Assembly: GCA_018398585.1 (NCBI GenBank) | Contig: JAGTTD010000014.1 | Coordinates: 18,165,387 to 18,229,386, forward strand | Origin: Simmondsia chinensis | Lineage: Eukaryota > Streptophyta > Magnoliopsida > Caryophyllales > Simmondsiaceae | Direction of reading: 5' to 3' | DNA: 64,000 bases | Shown: positions 1 to 10,772 of the stretch, piece by piece | How positions within the stretch are numbered: position 1 is the stretch's first letter | Layout: each line of letters starts with the position of its first letter | Notes under the pieces: model-generated | Told to the model about the DNA's origin: nothing | Seen by the model: the letters and a program-made list of their open reading frames with translations, nothing else | Database searches by the model: none | Position numbers and translations under genes: made by a program

Positions 1-646
1 TGTTTGTACATTTGTAAATCAACTAAGGGGACATCTTTATCACGTTAATGACTATAGATTCCACGTCAGACAATTGTTCTCGCCAAACTTCATGTCGTTA
101 CCCAATGCACATAAGATTTAAGTCAACGCACTTTGACTATTCCCTTTGGCACATCAAAGCAACGAACAATCCATGCATGAGTTCAGACTATTTCCTGGAT
201 TTAGGGTTATCGTCTTACAGAATTAATTATTTTTGATAGAAATTAAGAAACAAATAATTTAGGTGGTCCTCCTTAGTCTTCCAATCATATAAACAACACC
301 AACATAATACTTTCAAATCCCTATCAACACAACCAAGACAACCATCTAAAGTATCATATTATAGTCTTATCAGACGAGTTGTCCAAACTCATCACCAATT
401 ATGAGTATAGTTTGACAACATATCACTAGTTTGATCTAAGTCTGTTTGTGGTTCAATCTCATTGACTACTAAAACCAAACCTAACATGTCATCTTGGACT
501 ACGTCCATCTCATAATACGTTTTAGAAAAACAATCATGTATGTTTGGCTCGTAAAACATAAAAAGACAATAAATAGATTAAAAAATTTTATTTATTTAAT
601 ATTCAAAACTAACTAATTCAGTTTTTCCAAGATACCAATTCCAATA
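1..646 (-). mobile_element. BARE/Angela-like copia LTR, 5' (U3) part, cut by window edge
   Basis: Read on the minus strand this is the first ~640 bp of the LTR family that also occurs at 47671-49627 and 56626-58147. Shared landmarks include an A/T-rich opening block, a stretch on a chromosome-like 'rotation' of GATAAG/ACTTGTC words and the segment at 15-45 matching the reverse complement of 57280-57310. The LTR start reads TATTGGAATTGG, a mutated TGTTGGAATT. The boundary with chromovirus C is at 646/647. The LTR continues off the left edge, so solo LTR versus full element cannot be decided. Confidence 0.75.
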
Positions 647-1867
647 GTCCATGGTTCTCCTTGGTTGGACCCTTGTCCTTGGATATGAAGAAGTTGACAG
701 CCACTTTCACACATCTAGTTGTCACACGCACTCTTCATGGTCTCACTCCCGAAAGTGTCCATGAAATCACATCCCGTACTATGACTCGGAGCTTACAAGA
801 CACCCATACCTTAGGAACACTCTATACCACCATCATGTCTTCCAACACTCCCACTTCCTTTTCCGTGGCTATTGCTAGCGCACTCCCTCCCCCCCACCCT
901 TTAAAACTTACTTGACGAATTCAACTTTGGATCCCTCTCAAGGAGGGCATCACCCTGGTTATTCAACGCCCCTATCATTACTCTTTCGACCAAAAGAATG
1001 TCATTGAAATGATATTTTTCGAGTAGCTTGACAAACATACTATCCGTGAAAGTACTAGCCCATATGCCTTCCCCATTGTCTTAGTAAGAAAGAAAGATGA
1101 GTCATGGCGAATGTGTGCGGATTGCCGCGCCCTAAATGCCAACACAGTAAAGGATAAATTTCCCATCCTTCTGATTAACAAGATCTTTGATGAAGTACAT
1201 GCGCTAATATTTTTTCCAAAATTTATCTGCGCTCAAGATACCATCAAATTCATATGCACAGCCACAACATTTTCAAAACTACATTTTGCACACATTCGGG
1301 ACATTACGAATTTGTGGTTATGCCATTTGGGCTAACCAACACACCATCCAGCTTACAATCCCTTACAAATACCATTTTCCACCTTTATTTATGTCGCTTT
1401 GTTTTGTTTTTATTCGATGATGCTTTAGTTTATAGTTCAAATGGGCCCTCTCATTCGCATCACTTATGCTTGGCTTTCTAGTTACTCTTAGTGACTTCTC
1501 TATTTGCAAAAGAAAGCAAATGCCCCTTTGGAATGATTGAGATTGATTATTTAGGCCACATCATAGAGGCGTGCCATGCTTCCACTTACCCAGCCAAAAT
1601 TTTTGAGGTTTGTGATTGGCCAAAACCGTAAAATTTTAAAAAAATTCGTGGATTTCTTGGATTAACCAAATATTACCATTGTTTCGTGAAAGGGTATGGC
1701 AAGATTTCCAAGCCCCTCACCAATCTTTTGAAACTCTCCATTCTCACGAGGAATAACGATGCACAAACCACCTTCTATGCCTCCGAGGCCCTCTCTAGTG
1801 CACCTATTCTGCTACCCAATCTCAGTGACAAGTTCGAGATTGAGACTGAAGCATTGGGTGTTAGTAT
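647..1867 (+). pseudogene. Chromovirus C pol, first part: protease tail and reverse transcriptase
   Basis: Translated pieces in shifting frames match Ty3/gypsy pol. About 661-770 resembles the protease-RT linker (GPLSLDMKKL, then RTLHGL). 1024-1215 holds RT fingers (ESTSPYAFPIVLVRKKD, then RMCADCRALN and KDKFPI). 1215-1345 is the palm, readable only by combining two frames (a degenerate LRSGYHQI, then [13 protein letters not shown]). 1405-1440 carries LFDDALVYSS, so the catalytic FDD pair survives. 1540-1870 is the RT connection (YLGHI, then KPLTNLL) running into RNase H (FEIETEALG). At least four frameshifts and several stops exclude function. It stops at the insertion point of element A. 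Confidence 0.8.
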
Positions 1868-3265
1868 TGTTTACACCCTAATTTCAAAAAGGGCTGGGAT
1901 GACACTGTTTTGAGCAAAGTGACATGTGCTTAACATGTGAGGCTTCGCTCGAGGAGAATTAAGCCTTTAGGTGCTGAGATAATGATGTCTTGAGCCCAAC
2001 ATTCTAAGAGAATTATTACCCTTGACAAGGGTATCAACCACTCGAGGCTCGAGATGGTTGAGGGTTGAAGGGAGCTCAAGCTCAAGGGATTGCTAGGAAT
2101 GCTACAAGATAGGTGATTTCTTAGCTCAATAGAGTTACTTAGAGCGAAAGCTCAGATGCTTGGGCACTAAGCTTAATCCAAGAGGATGTGGGATTTCTAC
2201 AAGGGACTTTCGTTAAGATTATAGATTTGGGCACCAAGGATTTCCCTCCAATATTGAATTCAAGACACATTAATTGAAGATTGGCATAGAAAAAAAAAAA
2301 AAAAGCTTAGTGGCCAGACGTTAGTGCAGTAGAAAAAGGAGCAGCCATTACTTTCAGTTTTCCATGAATAAAGGACTTTGCATTAGTCTAAAATAGTATA
2401 CGCACTCCTTACAAAACTTCTTCAAGTTTTTTTTTGCAGCACAACTGGGATTTTTCCCCTAGGAGTAGCGTAATTTAGTTAGGCATAGCATAATATAGAT
2501 ATCTGGTGTACTTACCTTCATTGTAATACAGTTTCATAGGCTTAAGATATGACTTTCCAGTTTTAATATGTTCCCACAAATCGACAAGTTGAGTTTTGAG
2601 GCTTTAGTTTGGGGCTTTGAAGGCCAAGGCTTGTCCATGATTGCGATAGTCTTAACACTACTGTCACTGTTTGATAAGTCATGTGAACTTAGGTTCGCGC
2701 CATTGGTTAGGGCTTTGACGATCAAGGCTTGTCCCTTGAATGCATTCGTCCTACCCTAGTGACCTGAATACTATTTGCGCCACCTTAATCTAGTCAGACC
2801 TAAAGTCATTTGAGTTATTATAAGTCAAGGTTGCCTGGCTTAAGAACCTAATTGACTCGGGCTTCTAAATGGACTGTTGAGCTCTTGGGTTTGTCTCCAC
2901 CCCAATTCCTGACTTTTAAGTATACGAGAAAAGGTGTTTGTGGGCCCTGCTCTGTCACTGTAACTTCGATTTGGGTTAGGTCCATATACTTTATTTTTCT
3001 TTCACAAAAATATATAAAAAACCACAAAAAATATTTAACAATTTCTTCTTAATTAAAGCATAAGAAGAACTCATGGTATAACCAAGGTCAGATACACCAA
3101 CATATCACAACCTTTTCTCTAAAAATGGTGAGTGGTTAAGGTCAAAGACGTGCAGTTCGTAATTAGGCTCACTCTTTAGTTGCGATGAGTCCCTTTTGCA
3201 CATTTATTTTTTTTAACATTTATGGCGACCACGCAGAGAGAACATGAAACAAAATAGAGCAAACA
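1868..3265 (+). repeat. 5' LTR of element A (1398 bp)
   Basis: Begins TGTTTACACC and ends GAGCAAACA. It aligns along its length with 16037-17301. It has a segment of roughly 130 bp (about 2942-3074) missing from the 3' LTR but still present in A2's copy near 30840-30960, so the 3' LTR lost it. A run of 15-16 A lies near 2287-2303. Small ORFs within it are not coding. Confidence 0.85.
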
Positions 3266-4660
3266 TGCCTTTTAGAGACCACAGTGGGAGGCCTGAAGCA
3301 AGACTACATTGTCTTTAGCCATCGTGGATTACCATAATGTAATCGCCGACCATTCGCGGATGGTCGGGACAAGAAGGTCTAGTTCCCTCAAGCATGAGGA
3401 ACCAGAAGGCTTAGCCTTGATTGGATCCCCACTTGAGCATTTTCTTTAGCAAAGTCCCATATCTCAAAGGGATGAACCAAGCCACAACAACGGCAGTGAA
3501 AGTGGTGGTGATGATGACATCCAAGAAGATGAACGTATTGGGCTCGATGGCCATTCTCGCAATAGTTTCATGGCTATGTTTAGAGATTGTGGACCAGAGT
3601 CCAACAAATAATGAGAGAATCCTTAGAGAGATAACATACTGAAACAGAGCGTAATTTAGTTGCTCAGCGTGAAAACTCTGATGCCATGAGAGCTGTAATT
3701 AATGATGCTGGAACCTTTATAAATGAAAGGCTTCATAAAGAAACTGATAGAGTCTTAGCTGAGACTTGTCCTCTACTACTACCCTTATTGCTAAGGACGA
3801 GGCTAGACAGACTATGGTTAAAGTCAAGCCTATCTTAGTTAGACAGGTTAAGACTCATAATGGCTTGGTCCAACCAGTTTGGGAGGATATAAGGTAGCTT
3901 AGGTCTGTACCTCTTCCATTAGTACCAGCTAGATATCCTCACGAGACACCCTTGAGCTCGTGGATACCAGTTGCTTAGGCTGACTACAATGTCCCCGAGA
4001 GAACAAAAAACCTAGATATGGCTAACCCATGTTACACGATTGGAGCCTAGCCATAGAAATGGTACCGTGCCTCTTGGGTTTGTTGGGCCTTCAAATCAGA
4101 GTTTTCTCTGACCTTGAGGGACCTCAACACCAATGTGCTGGTGTTACCTTCCCTTGAGACAAGGGGCATAACCATTTGTACCCTTTTCATGTAATAAAGG
4201 CTGCCTCGAGGCCCACTTAGGGCCTGGAAGTAGGAGGGCAGGGTTAGGTCCCTACTTTCGAGAACTAGACTTCTCATCCTAGACCTCTTCACACTTATCA
4301 TATTAGGGGGCAAAAAAACAACCCACTTCCTCAAGACCATGACTTTGGGATTGATCAGGCCAGGATGAACCAACAGCCTACGAACATTGGTGTGCTTCTA
4401 GGCATGCCATGTAACCTAGGTCTTGTAGGAGTATACTTCATGGCCAACCAAGCGCATGGCCATTATGATAAAGGGAATCACCCAGGGTTTGCAGGGAAAC
4501 AACCATTCCCACACCCGATTGCGATGGATGCTATTTTGCAGATCCCCCTTGAGATCCTCATCTGCTTGGGAGGCAATGACAGGCACATAATCATGTGTCT
4601 TACCCACCCCTCCAGGACCAATTGTCCACCCTCATTAAGTAAACGTATGGTCCAGGTCTT
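3266..4660 (+). other. Element A leader and N-terminal gag region, no open frame
   Basis: This lies between the 5' LTR and the recognisable gag core. Short patches could be gag N-terminus (for example 3421-3640 on plus), but they are interrupted and match nothing I can name. The open minus-strand stretch at 4047-4373 lacks recognisable motifs and overlaps disrupted plus-strand gag-like sequence. No obvious tRNA-complementary primer site follows the LTR directly. Confidence 0.4.
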
Positions 4661-4664
4661 ACAA

Positions 4665-5720
4665 GGTTCAACAGACCCTTGTATAGAAAACCTTACCCTA
4701 ACTACATAGACATGGATTACCCTTTTCCTCAATGATACAAAATCCCCGAGTTCACCCTCTTTTCAGGGTAAGGGGCTGTTTCTGCCCTCTAACACTTGGC
4801 AAGATTTAATTGCCAATGTAGAGAAGCGGCAAATAATCAATATCTCAAATTAAGGTTGTTCCCTAGTTCATTAACTTAGACTGCTTTCTAGTATATCAGC
4901 CTACCCCCTAAAATTATTTACTAGTAGGACTATATGGCCAGGCGATTCTAGGCCCAGTTCTCGAGAATGGAATTAGGAATTTTCATGTCAAACTTGGCTC
5001 GAATGAGACAGAAGCCAGGCGAGCCAGTGGAAGACTACATTAACAGGTTCAAAAGAACCAGGTTATGCACTATAGCCCTTCCTGAAGTTGAGTTTGCCAA
5101 GTTGGCTCTAAACAGTTTGGATATTGAATTTAGAAAGAAGTTTTAAGGTTCTAACTTGACGATGCTTCTTCAGCTGCAAGAATGTGCCGCTAGATATGAG
5201 GTTGTCTTAAAAGAAGAAAGGCTTAAGTGTTGTACATGATTTTATTGAGGAAGAAGAAGGTCCTCCATATAAGATTGACATTGCTGAATATGTCAAAGGA
5301 CCTCCCATGGTTCGTAATCATTTGATCAAGAAGGATATTAAAGCTAGGAAGTCTTATTAATACCAAGACTTGATATAGTATTCATTTTACCTCTCTAGAG
5401 CCAATATCGATTGGTTTGGAGCAAATAACAAACTCAAGATTAGGGATAAACATAGAAAACCAAATCCCAACTCTAACAAGGGAAAGGTGTATTGTAAGTG
5501 GCACGATTCATTGACTAATTCAATGAAGAACTGTTTGATCTTTAGAAATGTGGTTCAAGATGCCATAAAAGCAAGGGAATTGATTTTCCCGGGAGAACAC
5601 AAATGGGCGTCGATAAATACCGTTTCCTTGGTCCTCTTCATGCCAACATTGTTGAGACCGTTGACAAAAATGAACTCTGCTGTGTCCAAACTAGCCCTTT
5701 TTTCCTTATAAAGGAGGAAA
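4665..5720 (+). pseudogene. Element A gag (capsid/nucleocapsid) remnant
   Basis: The frame around 4700-4770 reads YIDMDYPFPQ then IPEFTLFSG, typical of the start of the Tat-lineage Retrotrans_gag region. 4975-5215 continues with LARMRQKPGEPVEDYINRF and AKLALNSLDIEFRKKF. 5487-5600 gives YCKWHDSLTNSMKNC, the cysteine/histidine-bearing nucleocapsid-like tail common in plant Tat gag proteins. Gag would coat the RNA in virus-like particles. Several stops and at least two frameshifts make it dead. Element B interrupts the element about 100 bp downstream. Confidence 0.7.
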
Positions 5721-5822
5721 ATGTTTTTTAGTGATGATTAGAAGGCACGTGCGGCTAACCATCTCTTCGAGCTGTTGGTCATTAAAGGAATATTGGGATT
5801 CCCAAGACCGGTGCACACACTA

Positions 5823-7457
5823 TGATAAGTCTAATTTAGTATATAATTATTTATAACATTTTAATATACTTTTAACCATTTTTGCATCAAACTTCTATCG
5901 TTTTTGCTCGGTTTTGCTCGTTTTGAACTAGTTTGCTATTTTCTTGCAAAAGCACCCATTTTAAGCTAAATCTTGCTAGGTTTTATCATTAATATCAACA
6001 AGTAAAAGAAAGATATATCAAATAAAAGCAAAAAAATAATAAAATATATCAAAATTTATCAAATCTTGCGGCTGCAGCTTAAAACAACTCAAAAAATGCA
6101 GATTTCCAGCTGCAACTTGCATTTTGGCAGCTCTAACTCATTGCTTTTTACCCAAATTCATTTTAAAAACATACTCTAACATGTATTAACTCGTATTTTG
6201 CAAGTTTTGGGCGGTGGAATTGTAGAAAAAATTAAAAAAAATGGGTGAAAAACACAACTTGCAGCAGCAGAAAAAAAAAACAATTTTTTTTGATCAACTT
6301 CCAACTTTTCCTCACTTTGGGCGGCAATATTATGCAATATTTTAGCTCAAATTCATTATATACACCTTATACAACATGTACATGATGCTTTTGTGCAGGT
6401 TTTGGGCGGAGGAATTCAGAAAAAAAAAAAAAAAGGATGAACAAAGTAGCTTCAACAGCAGCCGCACCATGTAACAAATGAGAAGCAAGTTTAATGTAAT
6501 TTTTTGCATAGTTTATTTCCCCTTCAAAAACTATAAATAGGGGCTGTTTGGAGCATCCTTCACCAACTAAAAATTCTCATACAAAGTAAGAAAGAATAGA
6601 AAAACCTGAGGGAGAAAGAAGGAAAAGGAAGCAGGGAAGTTTGGTTTGTAATTTTGTAATTTTAAGTTCTTTCTATCCTTTTATTCTTTAAGTTCATGAA
6701 TTTTGTGCTAATAATGCTTTATATTAAGTTTATCATGAACTAATTTTGTTATTCCAAGGCTAAGATGTAGCCTAAGTTGTAATATACGCTTATTTCTAAT
6801 TCAACGAATTCAATGTTTTGTTATTGCGTTGTTGAAGTGTTTATCATTGCTCTTCATGAATTTTAAATGCTTGATTTCCAATTAAGGCCTATAATGATTC
6901 GTAATGAGTCCGAGAGGAGATTTATGATGATTGCTAAGGTGATAAGCACCACAAATTGGGCAAATGCTCGAGAGAGATTAACGCGATTTGTGTGATTTTT
7001 AAGAGAAAATCATTTAGCTTTAAAATACTCTTTTCTTATTTAAATTCATGCACGAGAGTAATGGGTTAATATGTAAAATAGCATGCTAAATGTTGCTCGA
7101 GAGAGAATATTAAGTAAAATAGGATTTTAAACCATCAACATGTGATAACAACTTGAATAACGAGAATAGAAAAGGCGTATTGATACAACTAGATGAAATC
7201 TGATGCCTTGGATATTATTAAATCATAAAAAATAAAAAAAAATGAAGAGAAAGTCTTGTTTTAACTTTTATTTCTTTTTATTTTATTTTACTTTATTTCT
7301 TATCAAAACCATAAATTTTTCGATCTTTCAAATAGCATTAAAACTACTAATTTCGGTACTCGCTCAATAACAATCCCCGTGGGAACGATACTCTACTCAT
7401 TTCTATATACTTGATACGACTAGTGCACTTGCTAATGCATACGCAAAGTTTGCATCA
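5823..7457 (+). repeat. 5' LTR of element B (1635 bp)
   Basis: Starts TGATAAGTCTAATTTAG and ends GTTTGCATCA. It matches 10773-12383 closely. It holds a promoter-like TATAAATA at 6532-6539 and short A runs. The middle contains two related blocks built around 'GGGCGG(T/A)GGAATT' (about 6205 and 6400). Confidence 0.92.
6532..6539 (+). promoter_or_regulatory. TATA box of element B 5' LTR
   Basis: TATAAATA followed by GGGGCTG. The same box and surroundings recur at 11435-11442 in the 3' LTR, and a TATATATA variant at 39536-39543 in the solo LTR, which marks the U3/R promoter of this family. Confidence 0.65.
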
Positions 7458-7463
7458 AGTTTT

Positions 7464-7481
7464 TGGCGCCGTTACGGGGGA
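7464..7481 (+). other. Primer binding site of element B (tRNA-Asp type)
   Basis: TGGCGCCGTTACGGGGGA begins six bases after the 5' LTR. It matches the conserved Athila/Tat primer site (TGGCGCCGTT.CCGGGGA), with small changes. Confidence 0.85.
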
Positions 7482-7962
7482 GTGTCTCTATTTGCGTGAT
7501 ATCGATACCAACTAGTTTTGGTGCTAATTTGAAATTGTTAATAATTTTTAAATTTTATTTAAGTGTAAGAAATTTTTCATTTGATTTATTTGTAAAGATA
7601 AATTCTTTGAAAAAAAAAAGAGAAAAATTCATATAGAACATACCCCTAAAATTGTGTTTTTGTTAAACTTTGTTAGTTTTGTGTTATTTTGTTGTTTTTC
7701 TTGTATTTTTTTTTTCTTACTTTCATCTTTATTTTACTTAAAAAGTTTATTTTGTTAAAATTTTAAGAGTTAAAATTATTATTTTAATATTTTTCAAAAC
7801 ATTAGTGCTACTACCCCTCTCTTAAAACTTGATTTTCAAAGGTTGTTGTATTCTTAATCTTTCTCACTGATTTTATTTTATTTTTTTTCTAACTTTTAAG
7901 TTTATTTATTTATTTATTATAAAAAAGAAAGAGTGTTAAAAGTGATGGCTTTCTACAACTTT

Positions 7963-8320
7963 ATGAGACCTCAATACTAAGCTATATTTGATGCATTATC
8001 TGCACAACTTTCACTAATTGAAGACATGATTACTGCTAGTACTCCTAGATGTGAATTTGTCACAGGTTGCCATACTAGTATGGAATGCTAAAAAGGTAAT
8101 CGATTTTCTTCATCAGAGTTTAAGCAATATAACTTTATGAGACCTCAATATCAAGCTATACTAAAAAGAAAACTGAGCATTCGTGAATATAGTGAATTAT
8201 CTGCTCAACTTTTACAAATTCAAGAAACATTAAATGAGATGATTGTTGCTCGTGCTCCTAGATGTGAATTTTGTGTAGGTAACCATGCTAGTATGGAATG
8301 TCAATTAGGTAATAGCTTTT
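7963..8320 (+). repeat. Diverged tandem duplication at the start of the B gag-like ORF
   Basis: Two copies of a segment starting TTTATGAGACCTCAATA (about 7960 and 8134) and ending in GATGTGAATTTGT...CATACTAGTATGGAATG. The first copy has stops (TAA early, TAA after GGAATGC) and lacks about 24 bp present in the second. The second copy is open and begins the 293-residue ORF. Confidence 0.75.
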
Positions 8321-9018
8321 CCTCATGGGGTTTTGAACAAGGTAATTACATGTCAAATTTTAACCAACCCCAGTACATTCCCTACTGTAGCACCTATAGT
8401 CAAGAATGGATGGATCCTTCTTGGAATCATCACGAAGCATTTTGGTCACCCACTTGTCCGTCTCAAGAAAAGACAAATGACTTAGAAGAGACCTTTGGGG
8501 AATTCATGGAAACTGTGAGTGACCTAAAAAACCAAAGAACCTCCGTGCAAAATCCTGAACCTCAAGTAGGGACTGCAATAGAGGAACAGTCGGAGAGGTC
8601 TAAAGAATCCTTGCCTAGCAATACCGTCACCATTTTAGGGGAGCAAACTAACGCCACAACATTGAGGGACAAAGACACATTAAAAGAACCACCTCAATGT
8701 GACATAATCCCCTTAGTCAACTCAGAGCCACCAAGGACCAACCCTATCTTTACTAACCCATCACCACCAGTCATTGAAATAGAATGCCGAGCCTATCTAA
8801 CATGGTCAGAAATTTTCGGAACCATGGATGCCTTAGAGAAAAATAGCAGAAGAAATCGGAAAAGGAAAATCAAGCTGTGGCAAATTAGGCTCAAAGATCT
8901 CAAGATTAGAGAAGGTGAAGGAGGTCGTGTAAAGAGGAGAACAAGGAAGAGTCATGGAAGAAAATGGTCATTATGGATGGATGGTAGAAACTCTATTCTT
9001 CTTCAGGACACGGGATAG
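8137..9018 (+). CDS. Element B gag-like protein (Athila gag C-terminal relic), 293 aa
   Basis: This is the only sizeable open frame in B. Residues about 47-56 read CEFCVGNHASMEC, a zinc-knuckle-like cluster (C-x2-C-x4-H-x4-C). About 71-90 read YMSNFNQPQYIPYCSTYS, which resembles the conserved asparagine/proline-rich stretch after the Athila gag knuckle. The C-terminal third is basic (RRNRKRK near 248; RVKRRTRK near 270) and could bind RNA or DNA. I infer descent from an Athila gag that lost its capsid part; whether a protein is made is unknown. The ATG at 8137 lies inside the duplicated block. The upstream copy at 7960 has stops, so this start is the only one giving the full frame. Confidence 0.5.
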   Translation: MRPQYQAILKRKLSIREYSELSAQLLQIQETLNEMIVARAPRCEFCVGNHASMECQLGNSFSSWGFEQGNYMSNFNQPQYIPYCSTYSQEWMDPSWNHHEAFWSPTCPSQEKTNDLEETFGEFMETVSDLKNQRTSVQNPEPQVGTAIEEQSERSKESLPSNTVTILGEQTNATTLRDKDTLKEPPQCDIIPLVNSEPPRTNPIFTNPSPPVIEIECRAYLTWSEIFGTMDALEKNSRRNRKRKIKLWQIRLKDLKIREGEGGRVKRRTRKSHGRKWSLWMDGRNSILLQDTG

Positions 9019-9296
9019 ATCCACCCAGAAAGTCGAGCTAACGACTACAAACTAAGCGTTCTTGGGAGGCAACCCAAGTGTTTATATCTTTATTTATCTA
9101 ATTTTATTTTCTTTCATTATTTTTATTTTTCTAATGTTTATTATATATTAAACAGGTATTTTGCAACAAGTCTGGGGGTAGCATAATGTCAACATGCACC
9201 ATCAAAAAGCAATCCTCAAACCTGGGAAGTATCTCTCACCCAATTGATCTTTGTAGTTCTTTTTAAAAATAAAGTTTGGGGGTGGAAAAAGTAATG

Positions 9297-9351
9297 TTAA
9301 TAATAATAATAATAATAATAATATAATAATAATAATAATAATAATAATAAA
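9297..9351 (+). repeat. (TAA)n microsatellite
   Basis: About 18 units of TAA with one interruption (an ATA phase slip), inside element B. Confidence 0.95.
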
Positions 9352-9598
9352 TTAAAAAATTTTTTTACTAAGTTTATTTGAAAAGTTTTCCTGTTTTATG
9401 TCTTAGAGTTGGCTTTAGTACCTCCTAGAGTTCGAAGCCTTTGTATAGTAATGTAAATAGTGTCGGCCAACAAAAATATTGTCTATATTCTATAGTTTTA
9501 ACCTTTAATCTTTTAAAAATTTCATTACAAAAAAAAAAGAGAAAGAAAAAACAAAGGAAGAACTTATTATCATGCTTTTTAGGCAATTTTTATACTCT

Positions 9599-9702
9599 TT
9601 TTAGCTCGTTTACTTTAATTTGATTTGAATAACCTGATAATCAATTGTTTTTTTAGCTCGTTTACTTTAATTTGATTTGAATAACCTGATAATCAATTGT
9701 TT
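9599..9702 (+). repeat. 52-bp direct tandem repeat
   Basis: Two nearly perfect copies (about 9599-9650 and 9651-9702) containing TAGCTCGTTTACTTTAATTT. The duplication is recent because the copies are essentially identical. Non-coding part of element B. Confidence 0.9.
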
Positions 9703-10131
9703 TTGTTCTAATCGCAAAATATGATCTAATCTAAGGCACTATCTTGATAAAACCAGGGTATTTGACTTCACTAGTTAGCATCGCTGTTTTACTTTTCTTT
9801 TTGATTAAACGATACTCAAATTTGAATAGATTGCATACAGAGTATCATTTACATAATAGATTTTGAAGAGTTATACCTAAGTCCAAATAAAAGAAAAATA
9901 TAATAAAAATAGAGGGAGAGAATCACTAAGCACCGCTATCCTGTTGAAAATATCTGTCATTTGGATATGTGCTACGGTGTGATGGTTTTGTGCCTTGGTA
10001 CCTCGAGCAAGTAGATTTGTCGGGGTGTTTCAACACTTGGTACCCTGGGCCAACTGGAATGGGAGCTGCCGCATTGAAAGCTCGGTACAAGGGGTACTTA
10101 GAAAGCTAACAAGGAACCAAGCACCGAAAGC

Positions 10132-10163
10132 GGGGGGGGGGGGGGGGGGGGGGGGGTGGGGGG
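10132..10163 (+). repeat. G25-T-G6 homopolymer run
   Basis: 25 consecutive G, one T, then six G, inside element B. It could form G-quadruplex DNA. It could also be an assembly or sequencing artefact, because homopolymer length is error-prone. Confidence 0.85.
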
Positions 10164-10216
10164 ACATCTCTAGCAACACTATCCCACATAAATAAGATAT
10201 GTGCTACCCGTTAAGA

Positions 10217-10404
10217 GGGCGTCTTAGTGGTGGCTTCCCTTACTTATGGGTCATCGCCCAGGAGTCGGAGTTTGACTCTCACGGAAGATATACTCGGGAG
10301 GTCAAAATACAGGCATCTCAGTGGTGGCTTCTTTTACTTATTGGTCATCGCTCAGGAGTTGGAGCTTGATTCTCGCTGCAGATATGCTTATATTAACTTG
10401 AGTA
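10217..10404 (+). repeat. Tandem pair of tRNA-derived SINE-like units (94-bp period)
   Basis: Two diverged copies starting at 10217 and 10311. Each has an A-box-like word (TTAGTGGTGG / CTCAGTGGTGG) and, about 45 bp later, a B-box-like word (GAGTTTGACTCTC / GAGCTTGATTCTC), with CAGGAGT before the B box as in plant tRNA-derived SINEs. Both boxes are imperfect, so this is a tentative call. Confidence 0.45.
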
Positions 10405-10772
10405 AATAAATTCCTCCAAAGAAAAAAAAAATGACGTAAAAATAATTAGTTTGGGCATACTTGATAAGTCTTGTTATGAGTGGTATAATTTTTTGTCCTC
10501 TATTCGGTTTGAATATCTCAAGGTTAGAAAGAACGGATAAACTTAATTTGCTTAGCTAACTTTTGAATTCGATTACCTAGGTAATGGACAGATTTTTCCT
10601 TGGAAAAGATGATATTGCCTTTAGAACCCAGTACTTTGAGCCTTAGTTGTTCTTTTCTAATTTGGAGTATACCTGCTTTGACTTATGGTAAAATTCTTAA
10701 AAAGCATGAGATCCTGCACTTTAATGTTTAGCCTTGCTTGAGGACGAGCAAGATTTAAGTTTTGGGATATTT

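Larger units (their letters stand above)
9019..10772 (+). other. Element B 3' internal region, non-coding
   Basis: Begins with AGTCGAGCTAACGAC and GGGAGGCAACCCAAG (9034-9078), a block typical of the region downstream of Athila gag-pol. Polypurine-like TTTGGGGGTGG lies near 9273-9283. Then come a TAA microsatellite, a 52-bp direct repeat, a G homopolymer and a duplicated SINE-like unit, each listed separately. The 3' polypurine tract before the LTR is poor (GTTTTGGGATATT, about 10759-10772). No coding signal is visible. Confidence 0.6.

Noticed and set aside
3266..3300. Primer binding site directly after the LTR of element A
   Set aside because: The bases after 3265 match neither the initiator-Met nor the Asp/Tat site; mutation or a different tRNA could explain it, but I cannot support a call.
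4047..4373. 108-codon minus-strand open frame in element A
   Set aside because: It overlaps disrupted plus-strand gag-like sequence, has no recognisable motif, and sits in a retrotransposon leader. Chance is the simplest explanation.
9441..9623. 60-codon frame in the B 3' region
   Set aside because: Low-complexity lysine/phenylalanine sequence in a non-coding AT-rich stretch.
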